Assembly (NCBI GenBank): GCA_002342665.1
Contig: DDQK01000025.1
Location: forward strand, 62,001-126,000
Origin: Prevotella sp. UBA2444
GTDB lineage: Bacteria; Bacteroidota; Bacteroidia; Bacteroidales; Bacteroidaceae
DNA length: 64,000 nucleotides
Direction: 5' to 3'
Of this stretch, positions 7,165-17,543 are shown piece by piece; position 1 is the stretch's first letter, and every line of letters starts with the position of its first letter. Below the pieces are notes generated by a model. The model did not search any database. It was not told the DNA's origin and worked only from the letters and a program-made list of their open reading frames with translations. A program made the position numbers and the translations under genes.

Positions 7165-10100
7165 TAGTTGTTATACTCCTGCCAACTCTTGATCTTCACG
7201 TCTTCGAGCTTCATGGCGGTGAAGGCTTCGATGAAGGCTTTGGCCAGGCGGACGTTCGTCATCAGCGGGATGTTGTGATCGATAGCACCACGGCGAATCT
7301 TATAGCCGTTGGTCAGCTCGCGTGAAGTATGGTTCTTCGGCACGTTGATCACCAGGCCGACCTTGTGCTGCGAGATGAGATCCATCACGTTGTTGTCTGT
7401 ACCTTCCTCATCAGGCCATGCAACTGCTGTGGCCTTCACGCCGTTGTCGTTGAAGAACTTGGCCGTGCCTGCCGTAGCATAGATGGTGTAGCCATTCTTT
7501 GTCAGCTGCTGGGCGGGCTCCAGGAGAGATACCTTGCCCTTGGCACCACCGGAGGAGATGAGCACGGCATCCTTCGGAATCGAATAACCTGTTGCAATCA
7601 AGGCGTTTAGCATGGCCTCGTTCAAGTCATCGCCGAGGCAGCCAACTTCACCCGTAGAACTCATGTCCACACCCAGAACGGGGTCGGCATTCTGCAATCT
7701 CGCGAACGAGAACTGAGAGGCCTTCACGCCGATGCGATCGATATCGAACTCGCTCTTCTCGGGCTTCTGATACGGTGCGTCGAGCATGATCTTCGTGGCT
7801 GTCTCGATGAAGTTGCGCTTCAGGATCTTCGATACGAAGGGGAACGAACGTGAAGCACGGAGGTTGCACTCGATGACCTTCACCTCGCGGTTCTTGGCGA
7901 GGAACTGGATATTGAACGGACCGCTGATGTTCAGCTCGGCTGCTATCTTGTGGGCAATCTTCTTGATCTGACGGATGGTGGAGAAGTAGATGTGCTGAGC
8001 GGGGAACACCATCGTGGCGTCACCAGAGTGCACTCCGGCATACTCCACGTGCTCCGAGATGGCATACTCTACCACCTCGCCCTTGTCGGCAACGGCATCA
8101 AACTCGATCTCCTTCGTCTCGGTCATGAACTTCGAGATCACCACGGGGAATTCCTTCGATACCTCGGTGGCCATGTTGAGGAAGCGATGCAACTCCTCAT
8201 CGTCATAACAGACGTTCATCGCAGCGCCTGAGAGCACATACGAGGGACGCACGAGTACGGGATAGCCCACTTCATCGACAAACTCCTTCACGTCCTCAAA
8301 GCTCGTCAGTGCACGCCATGCGGGCTGATCGATGCCCAGTTTGTCGAGCATGGCCGAGAACTTGTCACGGTTCTCTGCACGGTCAATATTCACGGGCGAT
8401 GTGCCGAGCACGGGCACGCCCTGGCGATGCAGTTTCATAGCGAGGTTGTTGGGTATCTGGCCGCCCACGGAAACGATCACGCCGCGCGGCTGCTCCAGAT
8501 CGATCACATCGAGCACGCGCTCCAGCGAGAGCTCATCGAAGTAGAGACGGTCGCACATATCGTAGTCGGTAGATACGGTCTCGGGGTTGTAGTTGATCAT
8601 GATCGACTTGTAGCCGAGCTTGCGGGCCGTGTTGATGGCGTTCACCGAACACCAGTCGAACTCAACCGAGGAGCCGATGCGGTAGGCACCCGATCCGAGC
8701 ACGATGACCGACTTCTCATTATTATAATAGTTGATGTCGTGCTTGGGCTGATAGCCTGTGGGCAGCTTCAGGCTGTACTCAATGAAGCTCTTGGCCTTCG
8801 AGAGTGCCTCGCTGAACTCATCCTGGAATGCAGGTGTGTGTGTATATGTGAAATAGAGGTAGTTGGTCAGTTCGGGATGCTCCGAGGCTACTGTAGGAAT
8901 TCGCTTTACCGAAGGCGTGATGCCACGCTCCTTACGATACTTGCGCACCTCAAGGTTCTCCTTCTCCATATTGCCGCTTTGAGGTTTCAATACGAAGCGG
9001 GCGATCTGGAAGTCTGAGAATCCGCAGCGCTTCACCTCCAGCAGGAGTGCATCGGGCAGATCCTCGAGCTTGTCGTACTTCTGCAGTTCGTGCTTCAGGT
9101 CGACGATGTGCTTCAGACGCTCCAGGAACCAGACATCAATCTTAGTCAGCTCCTCGATGCGCTCCACGGTGTACCCCTCTTCGAGAGCCTGGGCGATGGC
9201 GAAGATACGGAGGTCTGTCGGGTTGGCCAGCTCATAGTCGAGGTTGTCGAATCGTGTATGGTCATTGCCCACAAAGCCGTGCATGCCCTGTCCAATCATG
9301 CGCAGTCCCTTCTGGATCATCTCCTCGAAGGAGCGGCCGATAGACATGATCTCGCCTACGGACTTCATCGAAGAACCAATCAGGCGGCTGACACCAGCAA
9401 ACTTGGTCAAGTCCCAACGGGGAATCTTGCAGATCATATAGTCGAGCTGGGGTGCGACATAAGCAGAAGAGGTTGTCCCCATCTCACCGATCTGGTCGAG
9501 CGTGTAGCCAAGGGCAATCTTGGCAGCTACGAAGGCGAGGGGATAGCCTGTGGCCTTCGAGGCAAGGGCAGAGGAGCGCGAGAGTCGGGCATTGATCTCG
9601 ATGATACGATAGTCGTTGGTCTGGGCGTTGAAAGCGAACTGGATGTTGCACTCGCCGACGATGCCGAGGTGCTTCACGCACTTGATGGTGATCTCCTGCA
9701 GCATCTTCACCTGTTCCTCTGTCAGCGAGCAGGTCGGTGCCACTACGATCGACTCTCCTGTGTGGATGCCCAGCGGGTCGAAGTTCTCCATCGAGGCCAC
9801 TGTGAAGCAGCGGTCGTTAGCGTCGCGGATGCACTCGAACTCGATCTCCTTCCAGCCCTTGAGCGACTCCTCAACGAGAATCTGTGGGGCGAAGGTAAAG
9901 GCCGACTCTGCGAGTTCCTTGAAGGTTTTCTCGTCGGGGCAGATGCCAGAACCGAGACCACCGAGGGCGTAGGCTGAGCGAATCATGATGGGAAAGCCAA
10001 TCTCATGGGCTGCCTTCAGCGCATCCTCCATCGACTCCACGGCGTGAGAGACGGGCACCTTCAATTCCACTTCTCCCAGCTTCTTAACAAAAAGGTCGCG

Positions 10101-10478
10101 GTCTTCAGTATTCATGATGGCCTCGACACTTGTTCCTAAAACTTCAACTCCATATTCCTTCAGCGTACCGTTCAGGTAGAGTTCCGTACCGCAGTTCAGC
10201 GCCGTCTGTCCACCAAAGGCGAGCAGGATGCCATCGGGGCGCTCCTTCTTGATAATCTCTGTCACGAAATGGGGGTTCACCGGCTGGAAGTACACCTTGT
10301 CGGCAATACCCTCAGAGGTCTGGATGGTAGCGATGTTTGGGTTCACGAGCACACTCTTGATACCTTCTTCGCGGAGGGCTTTCAAGGCCTGCGATCCAGA
10401 GTAGTCAAACTCACCGGCTTGTCCGATTTTCAAGGCACCCGATCCGAGTACCAACACCTTCTTCAGTTCTTTCTTCAT
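7164..10478 (-). CDS. carB: Carbamoyl-phosphate synthase, large subunit
   Basis: CarB makes carbamoyl phosphate from bicarbonate, ATP and ammonia delivered by CarA, feeding arginine and pyrimidine synthesis in the cytosol. The 1104-aa product shows the internal duplication of the family: KVLVLGSGALKIGQAGEFDYSG at the N-terminus, a first ATP-grasp (about 130-340), oligomerisation region (about 410-560), a second VIVLGSGAYRIGSSVEFD half starting near 580, a second ATP-grasp (about 690-890), and a C-terminal MGS-like allosteric domain (about 960-1100). The start at 10478 is chosen because the promoter at 10526-10557 lies inside the longer reading frame. carA is not in the window. yigZ follows 9 nt downstream. 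Confidence 0.96.
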   Translation of the reverse strand: MKKELKKVLVLGSGALKIGQAGEFDYSGSQALKALREEGIKSVLVNPNIATIQTSEGIADKVYFQPVNPHFVTEIIKKERPDGILLAFGGQTALNCGTELYLNGTLKEYGVEVLGTSVEAIMNTEDRDLFVKKLGEVELKVPVSHAVESMEDALKAAHEIGFPIMIRSAYALGGLGSGICPDEKTFKELAESAFTFAPQILVEESLKGWKEIEFECIRDANDRCFTVASMENFDPLGIHTGESIVVAPTCSLTEEQVKMLQEITIKCVKHLGIVGECNIQFAFNAQTNDYRIIEINARLSRSSALASKATGYPLAFVAAKIALGYTLDQIGEMGTTSSAYVAPQLDYMICKIPRWDLTKFAGVSRLIGSSMKSVGEIMSIGRSFEEMIQKGLRMIGQGMHGFVGNDHTRFDNLDYELANPTDLRIFAIAQALEEGYTVERIEELTKIDVWFLERLKHIVDLKHELQKYDKLEDLPDALLLEVKRCGFSDFQIARFVLKPQSGNMEKENLEVRKYRKERGITPSVKRIPTVASEHPELTNYLYFTYTHTPAFQDEFSEALSKAKSFIEYSLKLPTGYQPKHDINYYNNEKSVIVLGSGAYRIGSSVEFDWCSVNAINTARKLGYKSIMINYNPETVSTDYDMCDRLYFDELSLERVLDVIDLEQPRGVIVSVGGQIPNNLAMKLHRQGVPVLGTSPVNIDRAENRDKFSAMLDKLGIDQPAWRALTSFEDVKEFVDEVGYPVLVRPSYVLSGAAMNVCYDDEELHRFLNMATEVSKEFPVVISKFMTETKEIEFDAVADKGEVVEYAISEHVEYAGVHSGDATMVFPAQHIYFSTIRQIKKIAHKIAAELNISGPFNIQFLAKNREVKVIECNLRASRSFPFVSKILKRNFIETATKIMLDAPYQKPEKSEFDIDRIGVKASQFSFARLQNADPVLGVDMSSTGEVGCLGDDLNEAMLNALIATGYSIPKDAVLISSGGAKGKVSLLEPAQQLTKNGYTIYATAGTAKFFNDNGVKATAVAWPDEEGTDNNVMDLISQHKVGLVINVPKNHTSRELTNGYKIRRGAIDHNIPLMTNVRLAKAFIEAFTAMKLEDVKIKSWQEYNN

Positions 10479-10525
10479 TGTCTTTTGTTGGGTTGATTTT
10501 TCTATCCTTGTTTCCTTTTCGCCTG

Positions 10526-10557
10526 CAAAGTTACTAAGATTTTCGGAAACTGCCAAA
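10526..10557 (-). promoter_or_regulatory. Promoter for carB-yigZ
   Basis: On the minus strand TAACTTTG (10526-10533) and TTTG (10554-10557) are spaced by 20 nt. Initiation near 10520 gives a leader of about 40 nt before the carB ATG. Confidence 0.75.
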
Positions 10558-10652
10558 ACTCTTTGCCCCGATTTGGTCGTTTTCCATGAAGGAATCAGTA
10601 ATTAGCTCCGATTCCTGTATCTTCGTTGCATATTCATGCTACAAAGTGTTAT

Positions 10653-10952
10653 TTAGATCAAAAGATAGACGATGATGCAGCAAATGACGGCTACAGGGAA
10701 TAATCCCAAGCGGAACCAGGCTGCGATGATACCTGTCAGGAGGGCAAGTATGCCAGGGAGAGGCGTAGGCGTTGCTAATACCATATCTGGGAATGTCATG
10801 ACGGCCAGCGTCACGTAAGGCACATAATACAGAAAACTTCGGACGAAGCGGTTCCGTATTTGCCCCTTGATAAAAAACATGGGAGTCACCCGAATCAGAT
10901 TGGTAACGATGATGGCCAACAGGATATAAATGATGATGCTATGTTGTTCCAT
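10653..10952 (-). CDS. azlD: AzlD family branched-chain amino acid exporter subunit
   Basis: The 99-aa hydrophobic product has three to four membrane segments and matches AzlD, the small partner of AzlC in branched-chain amino acid (and analogue) export. MEQHSIIIYILLAIIV starts the first helix, and the RVTPMFFIKG loop after it is typical of the family. ATG at 10952 is chosen over an upstream frame that would overlap azlC further; it overlaps the azlC end by 14 nt. It is the last gene of the lpxD-to-azlD run. No convincing terminator is seen between it and the carB promoter. Confidence 0.85.
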   Translation of the reverse strand: MEQHSIIIYILLAIIVTNLIRVTPMFFIKGQIRNRFVRSFLYYVPYVTLAVMTFPDMVLATPTPLPGILALLTGIIAAWFRLGLFPVAVICCIIVYLLI

Positions 10953-11691
10953 CTTCCTCGGTCTTGATTGGTTTAAGCCATGCGGCAACTGCAGAAATGA
11001 CAATCGTCAGCATCACTGTGCGCATGCCACTGCTCCATTCTTCCACAATAGGCATCACTGCACATAGACCACTCAGTACGAAACTGGCTATCAGTGCATA
11101 GAGCACATTACGGTCACGATGGGCTGGAGGGATGATGATGGCCAGGAACATGCCATAGAGCGACATACTTAGGGCTGTCACTATCGTCTGCGGTAAGAGA
11201 CTGCCAGCCATAATGCCTATAGCACACCCTGATGCCCAGAATAACGTGGATATCAATGCTGCAGAATATGTATAGGCTGGAGGTGTATAACCAGGATGAG
11301 CTACAGAGATGGCGAACACCTCGTCTGTCACACAACATGCCATCAGCAGACGATGCACCCATGATGTGCCGGGAGCAATCTTCTGCGACAAGGCTGCACT
11401 CATCAGCATATAGCGCAGATTAGCTACTAGACACATGGCTATCACCTCTACATATGCAGCTTGGATGGCTACCAGGGTATATGTACCATATTCACCTGCC
11501 GAAGCTCGGATGAAGGTGCTACTGAGAAAGCCCTGCAGTGGGGTCAGTCCTGCTTTCGCAGCTATGATTCCGAGAGAGAAAGCAACGGCAAAATAGCCCA
11601 TTGCTATAGGTATTCCGTAGCGCAGTCCATGGATGATATGTTGTCGATTACCTGCCATTGTGTTGGTATCCTTTGTCCTAATGATTTTCAT
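10939..11691 (-). CDS. azlC: AzlC family branched-chain amino acid exporter subunit
   Basis: The 250-aa integral membrane protein resembles AzlC, which with AzlD exports branched-chain amino acids. It contains GLRYGIPIAMGYFAVAFSLG near the N-terminus, the CLVANLRYMLMSAAL segment (about 90-104) and a CCVTDEVFAISVAH motif (about 118-131). About seven hydrophobic segments are visible. The ATG at 11691 overlaps the helicase gene by 14 nt; a second Met 11 codons in (11658) is a possible alternative start. azlD overlaps its end, implying coupled translation. Confidence 0.88.
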   Translation of the reverse strand: MKIIRTKDTNTMAGNRQHIIHGLRYGIPIAMGYFAVAFSLGIIAAKAGLTPLQGFLSSTFIRASAGEYGTYTLVAIQAAYVEVIAMCLVANLRYMLMSAALSQKIAPGTSWVHRLLMACCVTDEVFAISVAHPGYTPPAYTYSAALISTLFWASGCAIGIMAGSLLPQTIVTALSMSLYGMFLAIIIPPAHRDRNVLYALIASFVLSGLCAVMPIVEEWSSGMRTVMLTIVISAVAAWLKPIKTEEDGTT

Positions 11692-13414
11692 TCTTCTTGA
11701 GTTTCTTCAGTCGTCGGAGGGCGTCATTGGCATCAGGGTATATTTCAATCGCTTTTTGGTAGTTGCGGATGGCAGCGTCAATCATGTGTTCGTGTTCGCA
11801 GTCACGACCAAGGATGGTGTATTCTGCTGCGAGACGCTTTAAGAGCTCGTTTTTCTGATTGAGTTGCTCCTTAAGGTCATCAATCTGCCTTCGCTGACGA
11901 TTGATAATCCCGAGTTTACGTCGGATGAATCTTCTGATATGTGGCTTTTCAATGTCGTAACGGGAATGGATGGCGCGGAAGAAGAAATCGAGGAATCGTC
12001 CGAAGTCTCCTTTGTCAAAGGCTACCACTGCATCGTGGTATTCACGGTCGGCCTTCCCTTCCTGCATGGCTTGTGAGATGAGTGTCTGGTCATTGTATCT
12101 GCTGGCAAACTGCACTACTTCGGCTCTGACGAAAATATCACTCTGGCGTAGTGGCTCACAGAGAGTAATGCCTTCGAGCGAAGTGCAGCGTGACAGTGCC
12201 ACATAGGTCTGTCCTCCGGCAAATGCACCTCCTCCGCCAAAATCGATTGACACTCGCTGGAAGGTGAGTCCTTGGCTTTTGTGAACGGTAATAGCCCATG
12301 CCAGTCGGATAGGGAACTGAGTGTAAGTACCCAGTTGCTCCTCCTCGATTTTCTGTTCTTTCTCGTTGAAGGTATAACGCATGTTCTCCCACACCTCTCG
12401 CTCCACATCGTATTCGTGTCCTTCGTCGGTGATGATGCCTATTACGCCTTCCTCCTCTGCGATATATTCGATGGTGCCAAGTGTTCCGTTGCCCCATCGC
12501 TTATCCTTATCGTTCTTGATGAAGATGATTTGTGCCCCCGGCTTCAGCTGTAGTTCCATTGGGGTGGGAAGCGACGATTCGGGAAATTCTCCCTGAATAA
12601 CACCGAAGAAGGTGGAGGGTGCTCCATCAAGGGATGCCAATCCCTGCTCGTTGATGTAGTCAACGGTGTCACGACGTGCTGCGAGGGTAATGGTCAGGTT
12701 CGAGACCTCATTTTTATCTCTTCTCTTTTCATGATTCACTCTCTGATTGAGCGCTTTGAGGTCGGACTCTGTTGCTTTATTCTGTCGGATGCGGTCGAGG
12801 ATAGCGATAAAGTGCGGATTATTCTGTCGGTAGACCTTGCGGAGTTCGATGGATACGATTGGCATTTGTTGCCACACCTTGGCACTGAAGAAGTAGGCCG
12901 AGGGGTAAAAGGGCTGTAACAGCTGTCGGTCATCTTCTTTTAGGACTGGCTCCAATTGATAGATGTCACCCACGAGCAACAACTGCTTGCCTCCAAAGGG
13001 CTCTGGGTTTCGCGTGTAGATGCGGAGCACTTTGTCGATAAAGTCGATTATATCGGCCCTCACCATAGATATCTCATCGATGATGATGAGTTCCACTTCA
13101 CGTAGTAGCTTGCGTTGCTCACTGGTGTATTTCAGTGTCTCCTTGATGTGTCGGCGATCATATCGTGAGTCATTGGGCAACAGTGGGTGGAAAGGGATCC
13201 GGAAGAAACTGTGGAGCGTGGAGCCTCCAGCATTGATGGCTGCTATGCCTGTAGGTGCAAGGATGACGTGCTTCTTCTTGGTGTTCTTCGATACATAGCG
13301 CAGAAATGTAGACTTACCCGTGCCCGCTTTTCCTGTAAGAAATAGCGAGCGACGGGTATAGTTGACAATCTGCAGGGCATCCTGCCACTCTTTGTTGTCG
13401 AGATCAATCTCCAT
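11678..13414 (-). CDS. PIF1-like SF1 helicase with C-terminal TPR-like tail
   Basis: The 578-aa protein carries a Walker A GKAGTGKST (residues 28-36), a Walker B-type IIIDEISMV (about 110), a QLEPVL motif and the late SF1B motif WAITVHKSQGLTF (about 385-397) with YVALSRC after it. These order as in PIF1/RecD-like 5'-3' DNA helicases. The C-terminus (about 520-575) changes to a basic coiled coil and a TPR-like AIRNYQKAIEIYPDANDALRR. Family members unwind DNA, G-quadruplexes or R-loops; the TPR tail suggests a protein partner, unknown here. ATG at 13414 is 1 nt after the PBP1A stop, and the longer frame upstream is only PBP1A out of frame. The envelope operon context says little about its role. 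Confidence 0.85.
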   Translation of the reverse strand: MEIDLDNKEWQDALQIVNYTRRSLFLTGKAGTGKSTFLRYVSKNTKKKHVILAPTGIAAINAGGSTLHSFFRIPFHPLLPNDSRYDRRHIKETLKYTSEQRKLLREVELIIIDEISMVRADIIDFIDKVLRIYTRNPEPFGGKQLLLVGDIYQLEPVLKEDDRQLLQPFYPSAYFFSAKVWQQMPIVSIELRKVYRQNNPHFIAILDRIRQNKATESDLKALNQRVNHEKRRDKNEVSNLTITLAARRDTVDYINEQGLASLDGAPSTFFGVIQGEFPESSLPTPMELQLKPGAQIIFIKNDKDKRWGNGTLGTIEYIAEEEGVIGIITDEGHEYDVEREVWENMRYTFNEKEQKIEEEQLGTYTQFPIRLAWAITVHKSQGLTFQRVSIDFGGGGAFAGGQTYVALSRCTSLEGITLCEPLRQSDIFVRAEVVQFASRYNDQTLISQAMQEGKADREYHDAVVAFDKGDFGRFLDFFFRAIHSRYDIEKPHIRRFIRRKLGIINRQRRQIDDLKEQLNQKNELLKRLAAEYTILGRDCEHEHMIDAAIRNYQKAIEIYPDANDALRRLKKLKKNENH

Positions 13415-13415
13415 G

Positions 13416-15881
13416 TTACTCCTCTTTGGTGGCCTCGGCAGCAGGTGCTTCAGTTGGCTTGGGTTGTATCTCTTCTGGTTCTGTGGGTTCAGCAGGCTTC
13501 TGCATGGGGTTGCCGTACTCATCGTATTCGATGTATTCATCGATGCCTTCGCGATCAAGCGAGTCTGTGCCGATAGAGTCGGAGTCTGCAACATGATAAG
13601 CGTACTGACAGTTGAGATACATATCCTGGGTGATTGTCTCATCCTTGGGTTTCGAAGCGAACTTGCCATGATACTTCTTGAAGTTGGGGTCGCCAAGTAC
13701 CGACTGGAAGAAATATCCACAGATGGGTAGTGCCGTACGTGAACCTTGGCCTAGTGCTCCTGTTCTGAAGTGGATGCTTCTATATTCTCCACCTACCCAG
13801 GCACCAGCCACGAGCTTCGGTGATACGCCGACAAACCATGCGTCGGAGTGATTATTCGAAGTACCTGTCTTGCCGCCAAATTCAGTATCGCGGTCAAACT
13901 GTCCTATGTATCCCCAGAGGCTCATTGATGTTCCTCCACGTTCTCGGAGACCTCCGAGGAGCATCTGCTGCATGAGGTATGCCGAACGGTAGGGAATGGC
14001 CTGTCGCTGCTCCGTAGGACCAGTGTAGATTTCCTTACCATCACGGTCGAGGATGCGGAGTACGAGTACAGGCTCATGCATCTTACCATCGTTGGCTATG
14101 GTGCAATAGCTGTTGACGAGTTCCAACAGGTTGACATCGCTCGAACCGAGGGCCAGCGAGGGTGTGGGGTCGAGCTTCGACTTGATACCCATGTTCTTGG
14201 CTGTATTGGCGATATTCTGGATACCAACCTCCTGGCCTACCTTCACGGCGATGGAGTTGATACTCTGTGCGAAGGCCACCTTCAGGGGCATGGAGTCGCC
14301 AGTGAAGTAGCCGTTGGCATTGGTGGGTGCCCAAGTGGTTTCCTCTTTCTTAGCAGGATCCCAGGCTTTCATGGCGAAATAGGAGTCTACACGACGGTCA
14401 CAAGGAGTCAGGCCTTGGTTCATGGCCTCGGTATAGACGAAGAGCTTGAACGTAGAACCTGGCTGGCGTTGAGCTGTCACCTTGTCGTACTTCCATGAAT
14501 TGAAATCTACGTCGCCGACCCAGGCTTTTACCTGACCAGTCTCTGCCTCCATGGCAACAAATCCGCAGTGCATGAAGCGCACCATGTAGCGGATGGAGTC
14601 CATCGTAGACATCTGGCGTTCTATCTTGCCCTGGCCATAGTCGAAAAGTTTCACCGTGTGAGGCAGGTTCATGTAGTAGTCGATGGAGTCTTGATTGCCA
14701 TCAAATTTCTTTTTGAGTTGTTTGTAGTAAGGCTGACGCTTGGCGATGTCTTCTATAAAGTTCTTGATTTCCTGATGGTGTTCGTCTTGCCAAGGGTTTT
14801 CTGACCCCCAGTGATTATCAAAGTTGCGCTGCACCTGCATCATCTGCTTGCGGGCAGCCTCCTCAGCATAGCGCTGCATGCGGGTGTCGACAGTAGTGTA
14901 TATTTTCATGCCGTCAGTGTAGAGGTCGTAGCCATTGTCCTTGCACCAGTCGCGCAGGTAATTGGCCACTGCCTCCCGGAAGTAGGTGGCCTGGCCGTCG
15001 TATGCATTCTCCACACTATAGTCGAGATCAATCTCGAGTCCCTTCAGTGAGTCACACTCCTCGGCTGTCAGGTCGCCGTGCTTCTGCATCAAGTCGAGTA
15101 CAATATTGCGGCGTTTCAGTGCATTGTCGGGATTGATGAGGGGGTTGTAGTAAGTAGTGGCCTTGAGCATTCCTACGAGGATGGCTGCATTCTCAGGCTT
15201 CAGTTCCTTGGGGGAACAGCCGAAGTAGGTCTTGCAGGCTGTCTTGATACCAAATGCATTGGAGCCGAAGTCTACGGTATTGGCATATTGCGTGAGAATT
15301 TCCTCTTTCGTGAAGAAATATTCGAGCTTGTAGGCTGTGATCCATTCCTTGCTCTTCATGATGAGCATCTTCAAGCCAGGGATATTGCCCAACAGGCCTG
15401 TGGAGTATTCTGAGCGTGTACGGAACAGGTTCTTGGCTAACTGCTGGGTGATAGTCGAGGCGCCACGGGCATCACGATGCAGCAGATACTCCTTGGCTAC
15501 GGCGAAGAAGGCCGTGTAGTCGATGCCGTGATGGGAGTAGAAACGCTCGTCTTCGGTATCGATGAGTGCTCGCCAGAATACTGGATTGACATCCTCGTAA
15601 TCTACTGGCGTACGGTTCTCTGAGAAGAACTTTCCTATCTGCACCTCGTCGGCACTATAGATGATAGAGGCCTCTGCAGGTCGCTTATTCTTGATGGTTG
15701 CCATCGAGGGTGACTTGCCGAAGAGCCATAGGAAATTGATGTCGACGGCTCCGAGGTATAGGAAGAAACTGACGATGACGGTGACGAAAGCTGACAGCAG
15801 CTTGATATACCAAGGGCGTCCCTTATACAGGCTTATATACCATGGCCACAGGCCTTTTATCCAATTCCATATCTTTTTCAT
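13416..15881 (-). CDS. Class A penicillin-binding protein (PBP1A-like)
   Basis: This bifunctional peptidoglycan synthase has glycosyltransferase and transpeptidase activity at the periplasmic face. The 821 residues run: cytoplasmic tail, membrane anchor (about 27-47), GT51 domain with [12 protein letters not shown] and [14 protein letters not shown] (about 110-160), linker, and transpeptidase with SxxK at Ser476-Lys479 (PGSTFK), SIN and KTGTS (Lys671). The last ~80 residues are acidic and Pro/Glu-rich. It overlaps miaA by 4 nt (ATGA), so it is translated with the lipid A genes upstream. Confidence 0.95.
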   Translation of the reverse strand: MKKIWNWIKGLWPWYISLYKGRPWYIKLLSAFVTVIVSFFLYLGAVDINFLWLFGKSPSMATIKNKRPAEASIIYSADEVQIGKFFSENRTPVDYEDVNPVFWRALIDTEDERFYSHHGIDYTAFFAVAKEYLLHRDARGASTITQQLAKNLFRTRSEYSTGLLGNIPGLKMLIMKSKEWITAYKLEYFFTKEEILTQYANTVDFGSNAFGIKTACKTYFGCSPKELKPENAAILVGMLKATTYYNPLINPDNALKRRNIVLDLMQKHGDLTAEECDSLKGLEIDLDYSVENAYDGQATYFREAVANYLRDWCKDNGYDLYTDGMKIYTTVDTRMQRYAEEAARKQMMQVQRNFDNHWGSENPWQDEHHQEIKNFIEDIAKRQPYYKQLKKKFDGNQDSIDYYMNLPHTVKLFDYGQGKIERQMSTMDSIRYMVRFMHCGFVAMEAETGQVKAWVGDVDFNSWKYDKVTAQRQPGSTFKLFVYTEAMNQGLTPCDRRVDSYFAMKAWDPAKKEETTWAPTNANGYFTGDSMPLKVAFAQSINSIAVKVGQEVGIQNIANTAKNMGIKSKLDPTPSLALGSSDVNLLELVNSYCTIANDGKMHEPVLVLRILDRDGKEIYTGPTEQRQAIPYRSAYLMQQMLLGGLRERGGTSMSLWGYIGQFDRDTEFGGKTGTSNNHSDAWFVGVSPKLVAGAWVGGEYRSIHFRTGALGQGSRTALPICGYFFQSVLGDPNFKKYHGKFASKPKDETITQDMYLNCQYAYHVADSDSIGTDSLDREGIDEYIEYDEYGNPMQKPAEPTEPEEIQPKPTEAPAAEATKEE

Positions 15882-16798
15882 ATTGCTTCTATGTAGTCGA
15901 TTATTTGTTTCTTATCGTCAGGGTGGAACCAGCGTATTTCCGGGTCGCGTTTAAACCACGTGAGCTGTTTACGGGCGTAGCGCCGCGTGTTGCCCTTGAT
16001 GCGTTCTATAGCCTCTTCGAGTGTCCATCTGCCGTCTATATAATCAAACAGCTCCTTGTAGCCCACGGTGTTCAGAGCATTCTGTTCTCGCTGGGAGTAT
16101 AGCGCTTCAGCTTCCTTCAGCAGTCCTTCTGCCATCATCTGGTCAACTCGATGGTTGATTCTGTCGTAGAGCTCTTCGCGATCACGGTTCAGACCAATCT
16201 TTACAATTCTAAAAGGACGATGCTTGCGCTCGGCCTTGCGGAAGGATGTATAGGTTCGGCCTGTCATCAGACAGATTTCGAGGGCATGAACCACACGACG
16301 GGGATTCCGACGGTCGACAGTCTCGTAGTGTTCCGGATCCAGTTCTCGCAGTTGTTCCACAAGTGCCTCAAGTCCTTCCGTCTCAAGTCGGCGTTTCAGT
16401 GTGACTCTGGTCTCAGCGTCAACGGTAGGTATGTCGTCTATGCCGTTACATACAGCATCGATATACATCATGCTGCCTCCTGCCATCAAGGCGTAGTCAC
16501 TATATATAAATAAGGTGTCGAGCAGACTGATTACCTGCTGCTCATAGAGCGATGCCGAGTAATATTCGGATAAGCCGAGAGAGCCAACGAAATAGTGCTT
16601 CACTTGTTGCATCTCCTTGTCAGAGGGCCTGGCTGTACCAATACGCATTTCTCTGTATATCTGCCGGGAGTCGGCATTGATAATAGGTATGCCGAAATGG
16701 CTAGCTATATCCAGGCATAGGGCCGTCTTTCCGACGGCAGTCGGGCCTGTGATGACTATCAGCACCTTATCTGATGACACCTCGCTTAGAGTTCTCAA
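15878..16798 (-). CDS. miaA: tRNA dimethylallyltransferase
   Basis: MiaA transfers a dimethylallyl group to A37 of tRNAs reading UNN codons. The 306-aa product has the P-loop GPTAVGKT (about residues 18-25), the [11 protein letters not shown] motif (about 41-51) with the catalytic Asp, the AGGSMMYI substrate segment (about 106-113; family usually GGTGLY) and the [14 protein letters not shown] helix near 162-175. Its start lies inside the lpxA end (32-nt overlap), and its stop overlaps the PBP1A start. Together with lpxA and lpxD this is a compact operon. Confidence 0.95.
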   Translation of the reverse strand: MRTLSEVSSDKVLIVITGPTAVGKTALCLDIASHFGIPIINADSRQIYREMRIGTARPSDKEMQQVKHYFVGSLGLSEYYSASLYEQQVISLLDTLFIYSDYALMAGGSMMYIDAVCNGIDDIPTVDAETRVTLKRRLETEGLEALVEQLRELDPEHYETVDRRNPRRVVHALEICLMTGRTYTSFRKAERKHRPFRIVKIGLNRDREELYDRINHRVDQMMAEGLLKEAEALYSQREQNALNTVGYKELFDYIDGRWTLEEAIERIKGNTRRYARKQLTWFKRDPEIRWFHPDDKKQIIDYIEAI

Positions 16799-17540
16799 TG
16801 AATGAGCAGATATAATCCACTTCCTTGGAGTCGGGGAACTGTTCGCGAGCCATCGCGCAGCCGTCCTTCAGCACGCCCTGAGAGTAGATGATGCGGTATG
16901 CTTCGTGGATAGCCTCAATCGTTTCTCGGGGAAATCCTCTGCGGCGCAAGCCTACAAGGTTGACACCTGCGTATCGTACAGGCTCCTTACCGGCTATCAC
17001 GTAGGGGGGGATGTCCTGAGAGGTACGTGTGCCTCCTTGGAACATGATGTAACTGCCAACACGGCAGAACTGGTGAAAGAGGCATGTGGCGGAGATGATG
17101 GCAAAATCATCAACCTCTACCTCGCCGGCAAACTTGGTGGAGTTGCCGATGATACAGCCATTACCTATCACGCAGTCATGTGCGACGTGCATGTTTTCCA
17201 TCAGCAGGTTTCCATTGCCTACAACGGTCTTACCTTTCGAGGCGGTTCCCCTGCTGATAGTGACATTCTCGCGGATAGAGTTGTTGTCGCCTATCTCGCA
17301 GGTGGTATCCTCTCCCTGGAATTTCAGATCTTGGGGCTTAGTGCTGATAGAAGCACCCGGGAAGAACTCATTGCCATTGCCGATACGCGCACCATAGTGG
17401 ATGGTGACACTGTTGAGTAGCCTATTGTTGTCGCCTATCACGACGTTCTTGTCAATTACACAGAAAGGACCGATAATGTTATTGTCCCCCAACTTGGCCT
17501 CTGGGTCAATAACAGCCATTGGATGTATCTGATTTGCCAT
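16767..17540 (-). CDS. lpxA: UDP-N-acetylglucosamine acyltransferase
   Basis: LpxA catalyses the first acylation of lipid A synthesis (3-hydroxyacyl-ACP to UDP-GlcNAc). The 257-aa protein shows the left-handed beta-helix hexapeptide pattern (repeated I/V-G-x-x-x with NxxI) over residues 1-190, including [10 protein letters not shown] (about 122-131) whose His is the family catalytic base. A C-terminal helical domain with [12 protein letters not shown] (about 203-214) follows. It is 3 nt downstream of lpxC/fabZ and overlaps miaA. Confidence 0.96.
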   Translation of the reverse strand: MANQIHPMAVIDPEAKLGDNNIIGPFCVIDKNVVIGDNNRLLNSVTIHYGARIGNGNEFFPGASISTKPQDLKFQGEDTTCEIGDNNSIRENVTISRGTASKGKTVVGNGNLLMENMHVAHDCVIGNGCIIGNSTKFAGEVEVDDFAIISATCLFHQFCRVGSYIMFQGGTRTSQDIPPYVIAGKEPVRYAGVNLVGLRRRGFPRETIEAIHEAYRIIYSQGVLKDGCAMAREQFPDSKEVDYICSFIENSKRGVIR

Positions 17541-17543
17541 ATC

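Noticed and set aside
10557..10652. A terminator between azlD and the carB promoter
   Set aside because: Only a weak 6-bp GGAATC/GATTCC pairing with a long loop is visible and no T-run follows.
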